A stretch of 64,000 nucleotides of DNA from Metabacillus schmidteae (GTDB taxonomy: Bacteria > Bacillota > Bacilli > Bacillales > Bacillaceae), in NCBI RefSeq assembly GCF_903166545.1, contig NZ_CAESCH010000001.1:2298001-2362000 (forward strand). Reading direction: 5' to 3'. Below are positions 56,002 to 64,000 of the stretch, in pieces; within the stretch, counting starts at the first letter, position 1; each line of letters opens with the position of its first letter. Under the pieces are notes generated by a model. That model had not been told where the DNA came from. It did not search any database and saw nothing but the letters and a program-made list of their open reading frames with translations. A program made the translations under genes and the position numbers.

Positions 56002-56484
56002 TTGGCAGTAAAACCCATTGTAATGTACCCGGCACAAGTTTTGGAAGTGCCGTGTGAAAAGGTCAGTGTATTTGATAAAAAGCTTTCAAAGCTTTTAGCA
56101 GACATGTATGATACTATGATTGAAAATGATGGTGTAGGATTAGCAGCTCCACAAATAGGACTATCTAAGCAAATCGCTATTGTTGATATTGATGATCATC
56201 ACGGAACGATTGAGTTAATTAATCCTGTTATACTAGAGCAACGTGGGAAACAAACTGGCCCGGAAGGTTGTTTAAGCTTTCCAGGCCTATATGGTGATGT
56301 AAGCAGGTCTGATTATATAAAGGTTAGAACTTATAATCGAAAAGGAAAAATGAGAATAATAGAAGCTGAAGGTTTTCTTGCTCGGGCAATTCAGCATGAA
56401 ATAGATCATTTAGAAGGTATTCTTTTTACATCAAAGGTAGAAAGATACATAACGGAAGATGAATTAGAAGGCATGGAAGGATGA
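56002..56484 (+). CDS. def: Peptide deformylase
   Basis: This metal enzyme removes the formyl group from nascent proteins. All three motifs are present: [18 protein letters not shown] and [12 protein letters not shown] 56002 (160 aa, the B. subtilis Def length, MAVKPI) has GGAGG seven bases upstream; the TTG at 55984 precedes that site. The 150 bases before it show no convincing promoter. Confidence 0.95.
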   Translation: MAVKPIVMYPAQVLEVPCEKVSVFDKKLSKLLADMYDTMIENDGVGLAAPQIGLSKQIAIVDIDDHHGTIELINPVILEQRGKQTGPEGCLSFPGLYGDVSRSDYIKVRTYNRKGKMRIIEAEGFLARAIQHEIDHLEGILFTSKVERYITEDELEGMEG

Positions 56485-56489
56485 CAGAT

Positions 56490-57449
56490 ATGACTAAGAT
56501 TGTTTTTATGGGAACACCTGATTTTTCCGTTCCAATTTTGCGAAGTCTCATTGAGGAAGGCTATAACATTGTAGGGGTTGTCACACAACCTGATCGTCCA
56601 AAAGGGAGAAAAAAGATCTTAACACCACCACCTGTTAAGGTAGAAGCTGAAAAGCACAATTTAAAAGTGTTACAACCAGAAAAAATTCGACACGAAGTTG
56701 AAGATGTTTTAGCATTAGACCCTGATCTTATTATTACAGCAGCATTTGGCCAAATACTACCTAAAGAGTTGTTGGAAGCTCCCAAACATGGATGTATAAA
56801 TGTACATGCTTCTCTCTTACCCGAACTAAGAGGAGGTGCACCTATTCATTATTCTATTCTTCAAGGGAAGACTAAGACAGGTATTACAATTATGTATATG
56901 GCTGAAAAGCTTGATGCAGGTGATATTCTTACTCAAATTGAAGTTGAAATTAATGAAAGAGATACTGTTGGCACATTACATGATAAGTTAAGTGCAGCAG
57001 GAGTAAAATTATTATCAGAAACAGTGCCCCCTTTATTAGAAGGTACTATAACACCGGAGAAACAAGATGAAACTAAAGCAACCTTTGCTTCCAATATAAA
57101 AAGGGAACAAGAACACATCGATTGGTCTAAGACAGGTGAAGAAATATATAACCAAATAAGAGGTTTGAATCCTTGGCCTGTAGCATTTACAACTTATCAC
57201 AACCAATTGATAAAAATCTGGTGGGGAGAAAAATTACAAAGCAATCAAGATACTCTTCCAGGGACAATTATAGGCTTTGATGAGGATGGAATTATTGTTT
57301 CAACAGGTAATCAAACTGCCATCAAAATTACAGAACTTCAACCTTCAGGTAAAAAGAAGATGACTGGAGAGGAATTCCTGCGAGGTACAACCATGAATGT
57401 GGGTGAAAGATTAGGCGATGAAAATGAAAAAACAGATGACCGTACGTGA
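56490..57449 (+). CDS. fmt: Methionyl-tRNA formyltransferase
   Basis: This enzyme formylates initiator Met-tRNA using 10-formyl-[17 protein letters not shown] is the N-terminus, and [18 protein letters not shown] holds the catalytic Asn-His region. ATG 56490 (319 aa) aligns with B. subtilis and has GGAAGGA nine bases upstream; ATG 56481 (ATGA overlap with def) is possible. Paired with def, its functional counterpart. Confidence 0.96.
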   Translation: MTKIVFMGTPDFSVPILRSLIEEGYNIVGVVTQPDRPKGRKKILTPPPVKVEAEKHNLKVLQPEKIRHEVEDVLALDPDLIITAAFGQILPKELLEAPKHGCINVHASLLPELRGGAPIHYSILQGKTKTGITIMYMAEKLDAGDILTQIEVEINERDTVGTLHDKLSAAGVKLLSETVPPLLEGTITPEKQDETKATFASNIKREQEHIDWSKTGEEIYNQIRGLNPWPVAFTTYHNQLIKIWWGEKLQSNQDTLPGTIIGFDEDGIIVSTGNQTAIKITELQPSGKKKMTGEEFLRGTTMNVGERLGDENEKTDDRT

Positions 57450-58770
57450 CGTTGCAGTAGAAATATTATTACAAATAGAAAAAAACCAAGCTTATAGTAA
57501 CTTGTTGTTAAATTCGATGATAAAAAAACATCAGGTAAATTCAAAAGACATCTCTCTTTTAACAGAAATTGTGTATGGTACATTACAAAGAAGAGATACA
57601 CTTGATTTTTATTTAGAAGCTTTTTTAAAAAAGGCAAAAAAAATAGAGCCATGGGTTAGAGTGTTGCTGAGAATTTCAGTCTATCAAATGGTGTACTTAG
57701 ATCGGGTTCCGGAGCGTGCCATTTTCTTCGAAGCAGTCGAAATTGCTAAAAAAAGGGGCCACAAAGGAATATCTTCCTTTGTAAATGGAGTATTAAGAAC
57801 TGTTCAGCGGGAAGGTATTCCAGATATTAACCAAATTACAGATCCTGTTGAAAAACTTTCAATTAAAACAAGTCACCCACGATGGCTTGTTCAAAAATGG
57901 ATCAAACAATTTGGTTATGAAGATGCGGAAAAAATGTGTGAGTCAAATTTAATGCCACCCTCACAAACTGCTCGCGTTAATCAAATGAAAAAATCAGTTG
58001 AAGAAATTATGGATGAATTACAAAGCAAAGATATAAGCGTAGAGCATGGTGATTTAGCGGTCGATGCGATAAAAGGAAAGAAGGGAAATCTTGCATTAAC
58101 CGAGGAATTTGCTGGAGGATTTCTAACAATTCAAGATGAAAGTTCAATGTTAGTCGCTCAAGCCCTTAATCCGAAAGAAAATGAGACCATATTAGATTCC
58201 TGTGCTGCACCAGGTGGGAAATCTACTCATATTGCGGAATTAATGAAAGGTACCGGTACGGTCCATTCTCTTGACCTACATGAGCATAAAGTGAAGCTCA
58301 TTAATCAGCAAGCTGATCGCCTAGGTTTAAAAAATATTCAAGCAGAAACACTAGATAGCAGGTTAGCAGGAGAAAGATTTACAAAAGAAAGCTTTGATCG
58401 AATATTAGTAGATGCACCATGCTCAGGTTTTGGTGTCATACGTAGAAAACCTGATATTAAATATACAAAATCACAACAAGATGTTCTTAAGCTTGCAGAA
58501 TTACAAAAGAAAATATTAACATCAGTTGCACCTTTATTAAAACCTAATGGTGTGTTAGTTTATAGTACATGTACTGTAGATGAAGAGGAAAATCGTAGTG
58601 TTGTTGAAGCATTTTTAAGTGAACATCCAAATTTTGAACGTGATGAAGCAGCAATCAAAAATTTTCCGGAAAAACTACAATCTTATGTACATGATGGTGA
58701 AGTACAATTACTCCCACATTACTTTGGAACGGACGGTTTCTATATAGCATGTTTACGAAAGAAGGGTTAA
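57424..58770 (+). CDS. rsmB: 16S rRNA (cytosine-967-C5)-methyltransferase
   Basis: This SAM methyltransferase has an N-terminal NusB-like RNA-binding domain (about 1-140; [20 protein letters not shown]) and a RsmB/Nop2 catalytic domain with [28 protein letters not shown] and [10 protein letters not shown] (two cysteines). ATG 57424 (448 aa) is preferred on spacing; ATG 57418 is also possible. It overlaps the end of fmt. Confidence 0.94.
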   Translation: MKKQMTVRDVAVEILLQIEKNQAYSNLLLNSMIKKHQVNSKDISLLTEIVYGTLQRRDTLDFYLEAFLKKAKKIEPWVRVLLRISVYQMVYLDRVPERAIFFEAVEIAKKRGHKGISSFVNGVLRTVQREGIPDINQITDPVEKLSIKTSHPRWLVQKWIKQFGYEDAEKMCESNLMPPSQTARVNQMKKSVEEIMDELQSKDISVEHGDLAVDAIKGKKGNLALTEEFAGGFLTIQDESSMLVAQALNPKENETILDSCAAPGGKSTHIAELMKGTGTVHSLDLHEHKVKLINQQADRLGLKNIQAETLDSRLAGERFTKESFDRILVDAPCSGFGVIRRKPDIKYTKSQQDVLKLAELQKKILTSVAPLLKPNGVLVYSTCTVDEEENRSVVEAFLSEHPNFERDEAAIKNFPEKLQSYVHDGEVQLLPHYFGTDGFYIACLRKKG

Positions 58771-58771
58771 A

Positions 58772-59869
58772 ATGGAACAGGTAAACGCATCAAGAACAAA
58801 AAAGAACAACACGGAGACGGAAAGCAAGCCCTCCATTTATTCATTAGAGCTGCATGAGCTGGAGACTTGGCTAAAGGAACAGGGTGAAAAGGCTTTTCGT
58901 GCCAATCAAATTTTTGATTGGCTCTATACAAAACGTGCCGCAAGCTTTGAAGATATGTCTAATTTATCAAAAAGTCTTCGCACACTCTTAAGCGAGCATT
59001 TCACATTAACGACATTAAAGACAATTATTCAACAAACATCTAAAGATGGCACAATTAAATTTCTTTTTGAACTTCATGATGGATATTCGATTGAAACTGT
59101 ATTAATGAGACATGATTATGGCAATTCTGTATGTGTAACGACACAGGTTGGCTGTAGAATTGGTTGTACATTTTGTGCATCCACATTAGGTGGATTAAAA
59201 AGAAACCTGGAAGCAGGCGAAATTGTAGCACAAGTCGTAAAAGTACAGCAAGCACTTGATGAATTTGAGGAACGGGTTAGTCATGTTGTCATAATGGGGA
59301 TCGGTGAACCGTTTGATAACTATGATGAAATGATGTCTTTCTTGAAAATCATTAACCATGATAAAGGTTTAAATATTGGAGCAAGACATATTACTGTATC
59401 AACTAGCGGAATTATTCCAAAAATCTATAAATTTGCAGATGAAAAGCTGCAAATTAATTTTGCGATTTCTTTGCATGCTCCAAATTCAGAGTTAAGATCA
59501 AAGCTCATGCCTATTAATAGAGCTTATAAGCTTCCAGACTTAATAGAAGCAGTTAAATACTATGTAAATAAAACAGGTAGACGTGTTAGTTTTGAGTATG
59601 GTTTATTCGGCGGTGAAAATGACCAAGTTGAGCATGCTGAAGAGCTTGCTAAGCTTGTAAAAGGTTTAAAATGTCATATTAACCTAATTCCTGTGAACTA
59701 TGTACCTGAAAGAAACTATGTGCGTACACCAAAAGAACAAATTACATTATTTGAAGATACGCTTAAAAAGCACGGTGTAAATGTCACAACAAGAAGAGAG
59801 CAAGGACATGATATTGACGCAGCGTGTGGACAACTTCGAGCTAAGGAGCGTAAAGAGGAGACGAGGTAA
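58772..59869 (+). CDS. rlmN: Dual-specificity RNA methyltransferase RlmN
   Basis: This radical-SAM enzyme methylates A2503 of 23S rRNA and A37 of some tRNAs. The CX3CX2C cluster motif is [24 protein letters not shown] and the C-terminal [14 protein letters not shown], with its catalytic Cys, are present. It is 365 aa. One base separates it from rsmB. Confidence 0.96.
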   Translation: MEQVNASRTKKNNTETESKPSIYSLELHELETWLKEQGEKAFRANQIFDWLYTKRAASFEDMSNLSKSLRTLLSEHFTLTTLKTIIQQTSKDGTIKFLFELHDGYSIETVLMRHDYGNSVCVTTQVGCRIGCTFCASTLGGLKRNLEAGEIVAQVVKVQQALDEFEERVSHVVIMGIGEPFDNYDEMMSFLKIINHDKGLNIGARHITVSTSGIIPKIYKFADEKLQINFAISLHAPNSELRSKLMPINRAYKLPDLIEAVKYYVNKTGRRVSFEYGLFGGENDQVEHAEELAKLVKGLKCHINLIPVNYVPERNYVRTPKEQITLFEDTLKKHGVNVTTRREQGHDIDAACGQLRAKERKEETR

Positions 59870-59871
59870 CC

Positions 59872-60630
59872 ATGTTGGATCATGTTTTTTTGTCAGACAG
59901 GGGAAAAGTTAGGCAACATAATGAGGATTCTGTTGGCGTTTTTGAAAATAAAGCTGGTATTTTAGCAATTGTTGCAGATGGGATGGGAGGTCATTTGGCA
60001 GGCGATGTTGCCAGTCAAATGACAATCTCAACATTTAAGTCACTATGGGAGGACGAACCGGCTATCAACGGACCTAGTGATGCAGAAGATTGGTTACTGA
60101 AAAAGGTTGCAGAAGTAAACGAAGCTGTATATGAGCACTCGTTGTCCCATCCTGAATGCCAGGGAATGGGAACAACAATCGTTACCGCACTTGTAACAAA
60201 CACATTCGCTACAATTGGTCATATTGGAGACAGTCGTTGTTATCTATTAAACAATAGTGGCTTTAACCAGATTACACAAGACCACTCTCTTGTAAATGAA
60301 CTGGTGAAATCCGGACAAATATCAAAAGAAGATGCTGAGTATCACCCTCGAAAAAATGTTCTATTACGAGCACTTGGGACAGAACAAAATGTTGAGATTG
60401 ATTTGAAAACCATTGAGATGGAAGATCATGATGTATTATTACTATGTTCAGATGGATTATCGAATAAAGTTTCTGATGACATTTTGGAAAAAGAACTGTC
60501 AACATCTGATGATCTTGCAAAAACAGGTCAATATTTGGTTCAATTAGCTAACGATAATGGTGGGGAAGACAATATCTCTTTAATCTTGCTCAAGAAAACG
60601 GCACATGAATTAGGTGAAGACTCGTGCTAA
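59872..60630 (+). CDS. prpC: PP2C-type Ser/Thr phosphatase PrpC
   Basis: This Mn-dependent phosphatase dephosphorylates targets of PrkC. The motifs in order are SDRGKVRQHNEDS, VADGMGGHLAGDVAS, GHIGDSRCYL, LLCSDGLSNKV and GGEDNISLIL, holding the metal aspartates. It is 252 aa. CGAGGTAA precedes the ATG. It overlaps prkC by seven bases. Confidence 0.96.
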   Translation: MLDHVFLSDRGKVRQHNEDSVGVFENKAGILAIVADGMGGHLAGDVASQMTISTFKSLWEDEPAINGPSDAEDWLLKKVAEVNEAVYEHSLSHPECQGMGTTIVTALVTNTFATIGHIGDSRCYLLNNSGFNQITQDHSLVNELVKSGQISKEDAEYHPRKNVLLRALGTEQNVEIDLKTIEMEDHDVLLLCSDGLSNKVSDDILEKELSTSDDLAKTGQYLVQLANDNGGEDNISLILLKKTAHELGEDSC

Positions 60631-62639
60631 TAGGTAAAAGAATTAGTGGCCGTTATAAAATTCTAGAAGTGATCGGTGGAGGCGGGATGGCAAATGTCTA
60701 CCTTGCCCGAGATATGATTCTAGAGAGAGAAGTGGCAATGAAAGTATTGCGCTTTGATTTTTCTAACGATGATGAATTCATCAAGAGGTTTAGAAGAGAG
60801 GCCCAATCAACAACAAGTTTGGCTCATCCAAATATTGTGAGTATTTATGATGTTGGTGAGGAAGATGGAATTTATTACATCGTTATGGAATATGTTGAGG
60901 GTCAAACACTAAAACAATACATACAACAATTTGCACCTGTTCATCCAAGAAAAGCAGTGAGTATTATGGTTCAAATTGCCTCAGCAATTCAACATGCCCA
61001 TGACAATCAAATTATCCACCGTGATATTAAACCACATAATATTTTGATTGATCACCATGGTATTGTTAAAGTAACTGACTTTGGGATTGCTGTAGCATTA
61101 AGTGCAACAACGATTACACAAACAAATTCTGTTTTAGGATCAGTTCATTATCTATCTCCAGAACAAGCAAGAGGCGGCTTAGCAAATAAAAAATCTGATA
61201 TCTATTCTATTGGAATTGTCTTTTTTGAGTTACTTACTGGTAGATTACCATTTGATGGAGAGTCTGCAATTTCCATTGCTCTAAAACACCTGCAATCAGA
61301 AACTCCATCACCTAAAAGATGGAACCCTGATATTCCTCAAAGTATTGAAAATATTATCATAAAATCAACTGCTAAAGATCCTTTTCATCGATATAATACT
61401 GTCGAAGAATTAGAAAAAGACTTGGAAACAGCATTTGATGTTAATAGAATATCAGAGCCGAGGTTTGTAATTCCCGATGATGATGAGGCAACGAAAGCTA
61501 TACCAATCATTACGAATGAAAACTTAGAAAATTATAAGGCTGATGATACAATTGTAAGAAATCCAACAATTCAGCACGAGGATAATGTTCAATCTATAGA
61601 TAATGATTCTAACAAGCAAAAAAAAGGGAAGAAAGTAAAAAAGCCCAAAAAGAAAAAAAGTAAATTCGCTATTTTTATTATTACCACTTTTATTGTAATC
61701 ATTATTTCAATTATTGCAGCATTCTTTATCGTTCCGGAATTTTTATTACCAAAGGATGTAGAAGTTCCAGATGTTACAGGAGAATCATATGAAGAGGCTG
61801 TTGCCATTTTGGTTGAGCAAGGTTTCGAGGTGGGAGAAGAACCTATTCTTATGACAGATGAAGAAATTGAAGAGGGACATGTTATTAAAACAGAACCTGA
61901 GGCAAATAAAAGTGTCAAAGAAGGCGATTTAGTCACCATCTATGAAAGTACTGGAAAAGAAAAGGTATTAATAGATGATTATTACGGTCGTTCGATTGAA
62001 CGGGTCAAATCAATTCTTGAGTTAAAGGGTTTTAAAAACATCCATGTAACAGAAGAAACAGATGAAACAGAAGCAGCTGGCAAGATTATATCTCAAGATC
62101 CCGAAGTAGGTGAAGAAGTCGTACCTTCTGAAACAGAAATTGAATTTGTCGTAAGCACAGGACCTGCCAAAGTAAAAGTTGAAAACTTAGTTGAAAAAAA
62201 TAGATCTGAGATAGATGAATATGTCTCTCAATATGGTTTTATACCCAATATATCAGAAGAAAATTCTGATACAGTTCCAGAAGGAAAGCTGATTTCTCAA
62301 GAACCTGCACCGGGTACTGAAGTTGTTCCGAAGGACACAACACTAAAATTAGTTTATTCATCAGGCCCTGAAGCTAAACCACCACAACCAAAAACAGTAT
62401 CAAGAACTGTTGAAATACCATATGAACCCGAACAAGAAGGGGAAGAATTAACTGTAGAAATCAGTATTGATGATACTGAACATTCAATTTCTGATGTATA
62501 CAAGACTTTTGAGATAACAAGTCCTCATGTGGAAGAATTAAAATTCACTATTAATCCAGGTGAGACAGCCCTTTATCAGATAACTGTTGATGATAAAGTA
62601 TATTCATTGGAAAAAATTGAATATCCAAAAGATGAGTAA
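60624..62639 (+). CDS. prkC: Membrane Ser/Thr kinase PrkC with PASTA domains
   Basis: This Hanks-type kinase senses muropeptides and signals germination and cell-wall state. It has a kinase domain (1-270; glycine loop VIGGGGMANVYLA, Lys40, HRDIKPHNIL with Asp134, DFG), a lysine-rich juxtamembrane stretch, one membrane helix (about 349-371), three PASTA repeats (about 375-583) and a C-terminal Ig-like domain ending EYPKDE. It is 671 aa. Start GTG 60624 lies inside the prpC end, so translation is coupled. Confidence 0.97.
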   Translation: MLIGKRISGRYKILEVIGGGGMANVYLARDMILEREVAMKVLRFDFSNDDEFIKRFRREAQSTTSLAHPNIVSIYDVGEEDGIYYIVMEYVEGQTLKQYIQQFAPVHPRKAVSIMVQIASAIQHAHDNQIIHRDIKPHNILIDHHGIVKVTDFGIAVALSATTITQTNSVLGSVHYLSPEQARGGLANKKSDIYSIGIVFFELLTGRLPFDGESAISIALKHLQSETPSPKRWNPDIPQSIENIIIKSTAKDPFHRYNTVEELEKDLETAFDVNRISEPRFVIPDDDEATKAIPIITNENLENYKADDTIVRNPTIQHEDNVQSIDNDSNKQKKGKKVKKPKKKKSKFAIFIITTFIVIIISIIAAFFIVPEFLLPKDVEVPDVTGESYEEAVAILVEQGFEVGEEPILMTDEEIEEGHVIKTEPEANKSVKEGDLVTIYESTGKEKVLIDDYYGRSIERVKSILELKGFKNIHVTEETDETEAAGKIISQDPEVGEEVVPSETEIEFVVSTGPAKVKVENLVEKNRSEIDEYVSQYGFIPNISEENSDTVPEGKLISQEPAPGTEVVPKDTTLKLVYSSGPEAKPPQPKTVSRTVEIPYEPEQEGEELTVEISIDDTEHSISDVYKTFEITSPHVEELKFTINPGETALYQITVDDKVYSLEKIEYPKDE

Positions 62640-62717
62640 CTAATTTGCAGGAGTTATTTTAGTTCCCTAGAGGAAATATTAGAGAAATTTTGATGACGAT
62701 CATCAAGGAGGTTTTCC

Positions 62718-63602
62718 ATGCCGCATGGGAAAATTGTAAAGGCTCTTAGTGGTTTTTACTATGTTAAGGATAATGAAAAATTAATTCAATGTCGTGGTAG
62801 AGGTGTATTTCGAAAGAATAAAATCACACCTCTTGTAGGCGATGAGGTCGAGTACCAAGCTGAGAATGATCTCGAAGGTTATATTTTAGAGGTTTTCGAA
62901 AGGAAAAATGAATTAGTTCGACCACCAATCTGTAATGTTGACCAAGCCATTCTAGTTTTTTCAGCTGTTGAACCTGATTTTAGTCCGACTTTGTTAGACC
63001 GTTTTCTTGTATTAATTGAAGCAAATGATATTAGTCCAATTATTGTGATAAGCAAAGTAGATCTTATTCCCTCTGATGAAGTACGAGAAAGTGTAGAGTC
63101 TTTTGCTAAGGATTATCAAAATGCAGGATATACAGTTCTTTTAACATCAACTGTAGAATCAACAGTAGAAAAAGACTTGTTACCATACCTTAACGAACAT
63201 ATTTCTGTATTTGCTGGACAATCAGGAGTGGGGAAATCTTCTTTATTGAACGTTTTAAGACCAGATTTGGAACTCAAAACAAATGATATCTCTTCCCATC
63301 TTGGACGTGGAAAACATACAACAAGACATGTCGAACTTATTTCAGTAGGAACTGGATTTGTAGCTGATACACCAGGGTTTAGCTCGTTAGATTTTACAGG
63401 AATTGAGGTAGAGGATCTTAGCTATTGTTTTCCGGAAATGAGGACTCGAAGTGGAGATTGTAAATTCAGAGGCTGCACACATGTAAAAGAGCCTAAATGT
63501 GCTGTAAAAGAAGCTGTAGCTGAAGGAGAAATTCCTCAGTATCGCTATGATCACTATTTAACATTTGTTGAAGAAATAAAAGATAGAAAGCCGAGGTATT
63601 AA
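62718..63602 (+). CDS. rsgA: Small-subunit biogenesis GTPase RsgA (CpgA)
   Basis: This circularly permuted GTPase assists late 30S assembly. It has an OB fold (1-65), then G4 (ISKVDL) before G1 ([12 protein letters not shown]) and G3 (DTPGF), and a C-terminal zinc site with [19 protein letters not shown]. It is 294 aa. AAGGAGG lies 6 bases before the ATG. In Bacillus it is a PrkC substrate, matching its location after prkC. Confidence 0.96.
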   Translation: MPHGKIVKALSGFYYVKDNEKLIQCRGRGVFRKNKITPLVGDEVEYQAENDLEGYILEVFERKNELVRPPICNVDQAILVFSAVEPDFSPTLLDRFLVLIEANDISPIIVISKVDLIPSDEVRESVESFAKDYQNAGYTVLLTSTVESTVEKDLLPYLNEHISVFAGQSGVGKSSLLNVLRPDLELKTNDISSHLGRGKHTTRHVELISVGTGFVADTPGFSSLDFTGIEVEDLSYCFPEMRTRSGDCKFRGCTHVKEPKCAVKEAVAEGEIPQYRYDHYLTFVEEIKDRKPRY

Positions 63603-63604
63603 GT

Positions 63605-64000
63605 ATGATAAAAATTGCTCCGTCTATTTTATCAGCAGATTTTGCTAAATTAGGTGAGGAAATAAAAGATGTAGAGAATGGAGGGGCAGACTACATTCAT
63701 GTTGACGTAATGGATGGGCATTTTGTGCCGAATATTACAATTGGCCCGTTAATTGTAGAAGCCATTCGTCCGGTTACAAAACTACCTTTAGATGTTCATT
63801 TAATGATTGAGAAGCCAGATTTATACATCAAAGAATTTGTGAAAGCAGGTGCTGATATTATTACTGTACATGTTGAAGCATGTACTCATTTACACCGTAC
63901 ACTACAATTAATAAAATCAGAGGGTGTTAAAGCAGGTGTTGTGTTAAATCCTCATACACCTGTAGAGTCAATTGTTCATGTCCTGGACAACATTGACATG
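63605..64000 (+). CDS. rpe: Ribulose-phosphate 3-epimerase (5' end only)
   Basis: This pentose phosphate enzyme interconverts ribulose-5-P and xylulose-5-P. The first 132 codons are present: [16 protein letters not shown], the metal-site segment [18 protein letters not shown], and [11 protein letters not shown]. The gene runs off the window edge. ATG 63605 starts two bases after the rsgA stop. Confidence 0.95.
   Translation, partial: MIKIAPSILSADFAKLGEEIKDVENGGADYIHVDVMDGHFVPNITIGPLIVEAIRPVTKLPLDVHLMIEKPDLYIKEFVKAGADIITVHVEACTHLHRTLQLIKSEGVKAGVVLNPHTPVESIVHVLDNIDM

Overview
The window is a low-GC, core-chromosome segment from an endospore-forming member of the Bacillaceae. Evidence for this is the sporulation genes (spoVD, spoVE, spoIIGA-sigE-sigG), proteins that look very close to Bacillus subtilis orthologues, and a gene order that follows the B. 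subtilis spoVD-to-rpe region almost gene by gene. It is probably Bacillus or a close relative such as Metabacillus or Cytobacillus; I cannot name the species.

Layout. (1) 1-13743, division and cell-wall (dcw) cluster: 3' end of spoVD, murE, mraY, murD, spoVE, murG, murB, divIB, ylxW, ylxX, sbp, ftsA, ftsZ. (2) 13744-16990, sporulation sigma block: a repeat-like insertion in the ftsZ terminator, then spoIIGA and sigE behind a Spo0A-type promoter, then sigG behind a sigma-F-type promoter. (3) 17110-21203, ylmC to divIVA, including sepF, ylmG and ylmH. (4) 21206-26520, T-box-controlled ileS, then ylyA, lspA and rluD. (5) 26517-38493, the pyrimidine operon pyrR-pyrP-pyrB-pyrC-pyrAA-pyrAB-pyrK-pyrD-pyrF-pyrE, with three PyrR-dependent attenuators. 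(6) 38491-44958, a small unknown membrane protein on the minus strand, then the sulfate assimilation and siroheme operon cysH-cysP-sat-cysC-sumT-sirB-sirC. (7) 44941-47018, an EamA-transporter relic and rqcH, both on the minus strand. (8) 47247-64000, yloB (calcium ATPase), yloC, remA, gmk, rpoZ, coaBC, priA, def, fmt, rsmB, rlmN, prpC, prkC, rsgA and the 5' end of rpe.

The genes group by function. Peptidoglycan precursor synthesis and septum assembly lead into the sporulation switch. The pyr operon makes UMP from bicarbonate, glutamine and aspartate under PyrR control. The cys/sir genes reduce sulfate to sulfite and make the siroheme needed by sulfite reductase. The last block is housekeeping for nucleotides, CoA, replication restart, translation and Ser/Thr phosphosignalling.

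I see no CRISPR array, prophage, transposase, rRNA or tRNA gene, and no evidence of a new multi-gene system. What is unusual is small: a structured repeat-like element flanked by duplicated terminator hairpins after ftsZ, an overlapping 23-codon ORF with a perfect Shine-Dalgarno sequence in front of spoIIGA, an EamA relic beside rqcH, an extra minus-strand membrane gene between pyrE and cysH, a promoter followed at once by a terminator before divIB, and long unexplained stem-loops or leaders before murG and cysH. Start codons were chosen from ribosome-binding-site spacing and recalled B. subtilis N-termini. No searches were run.
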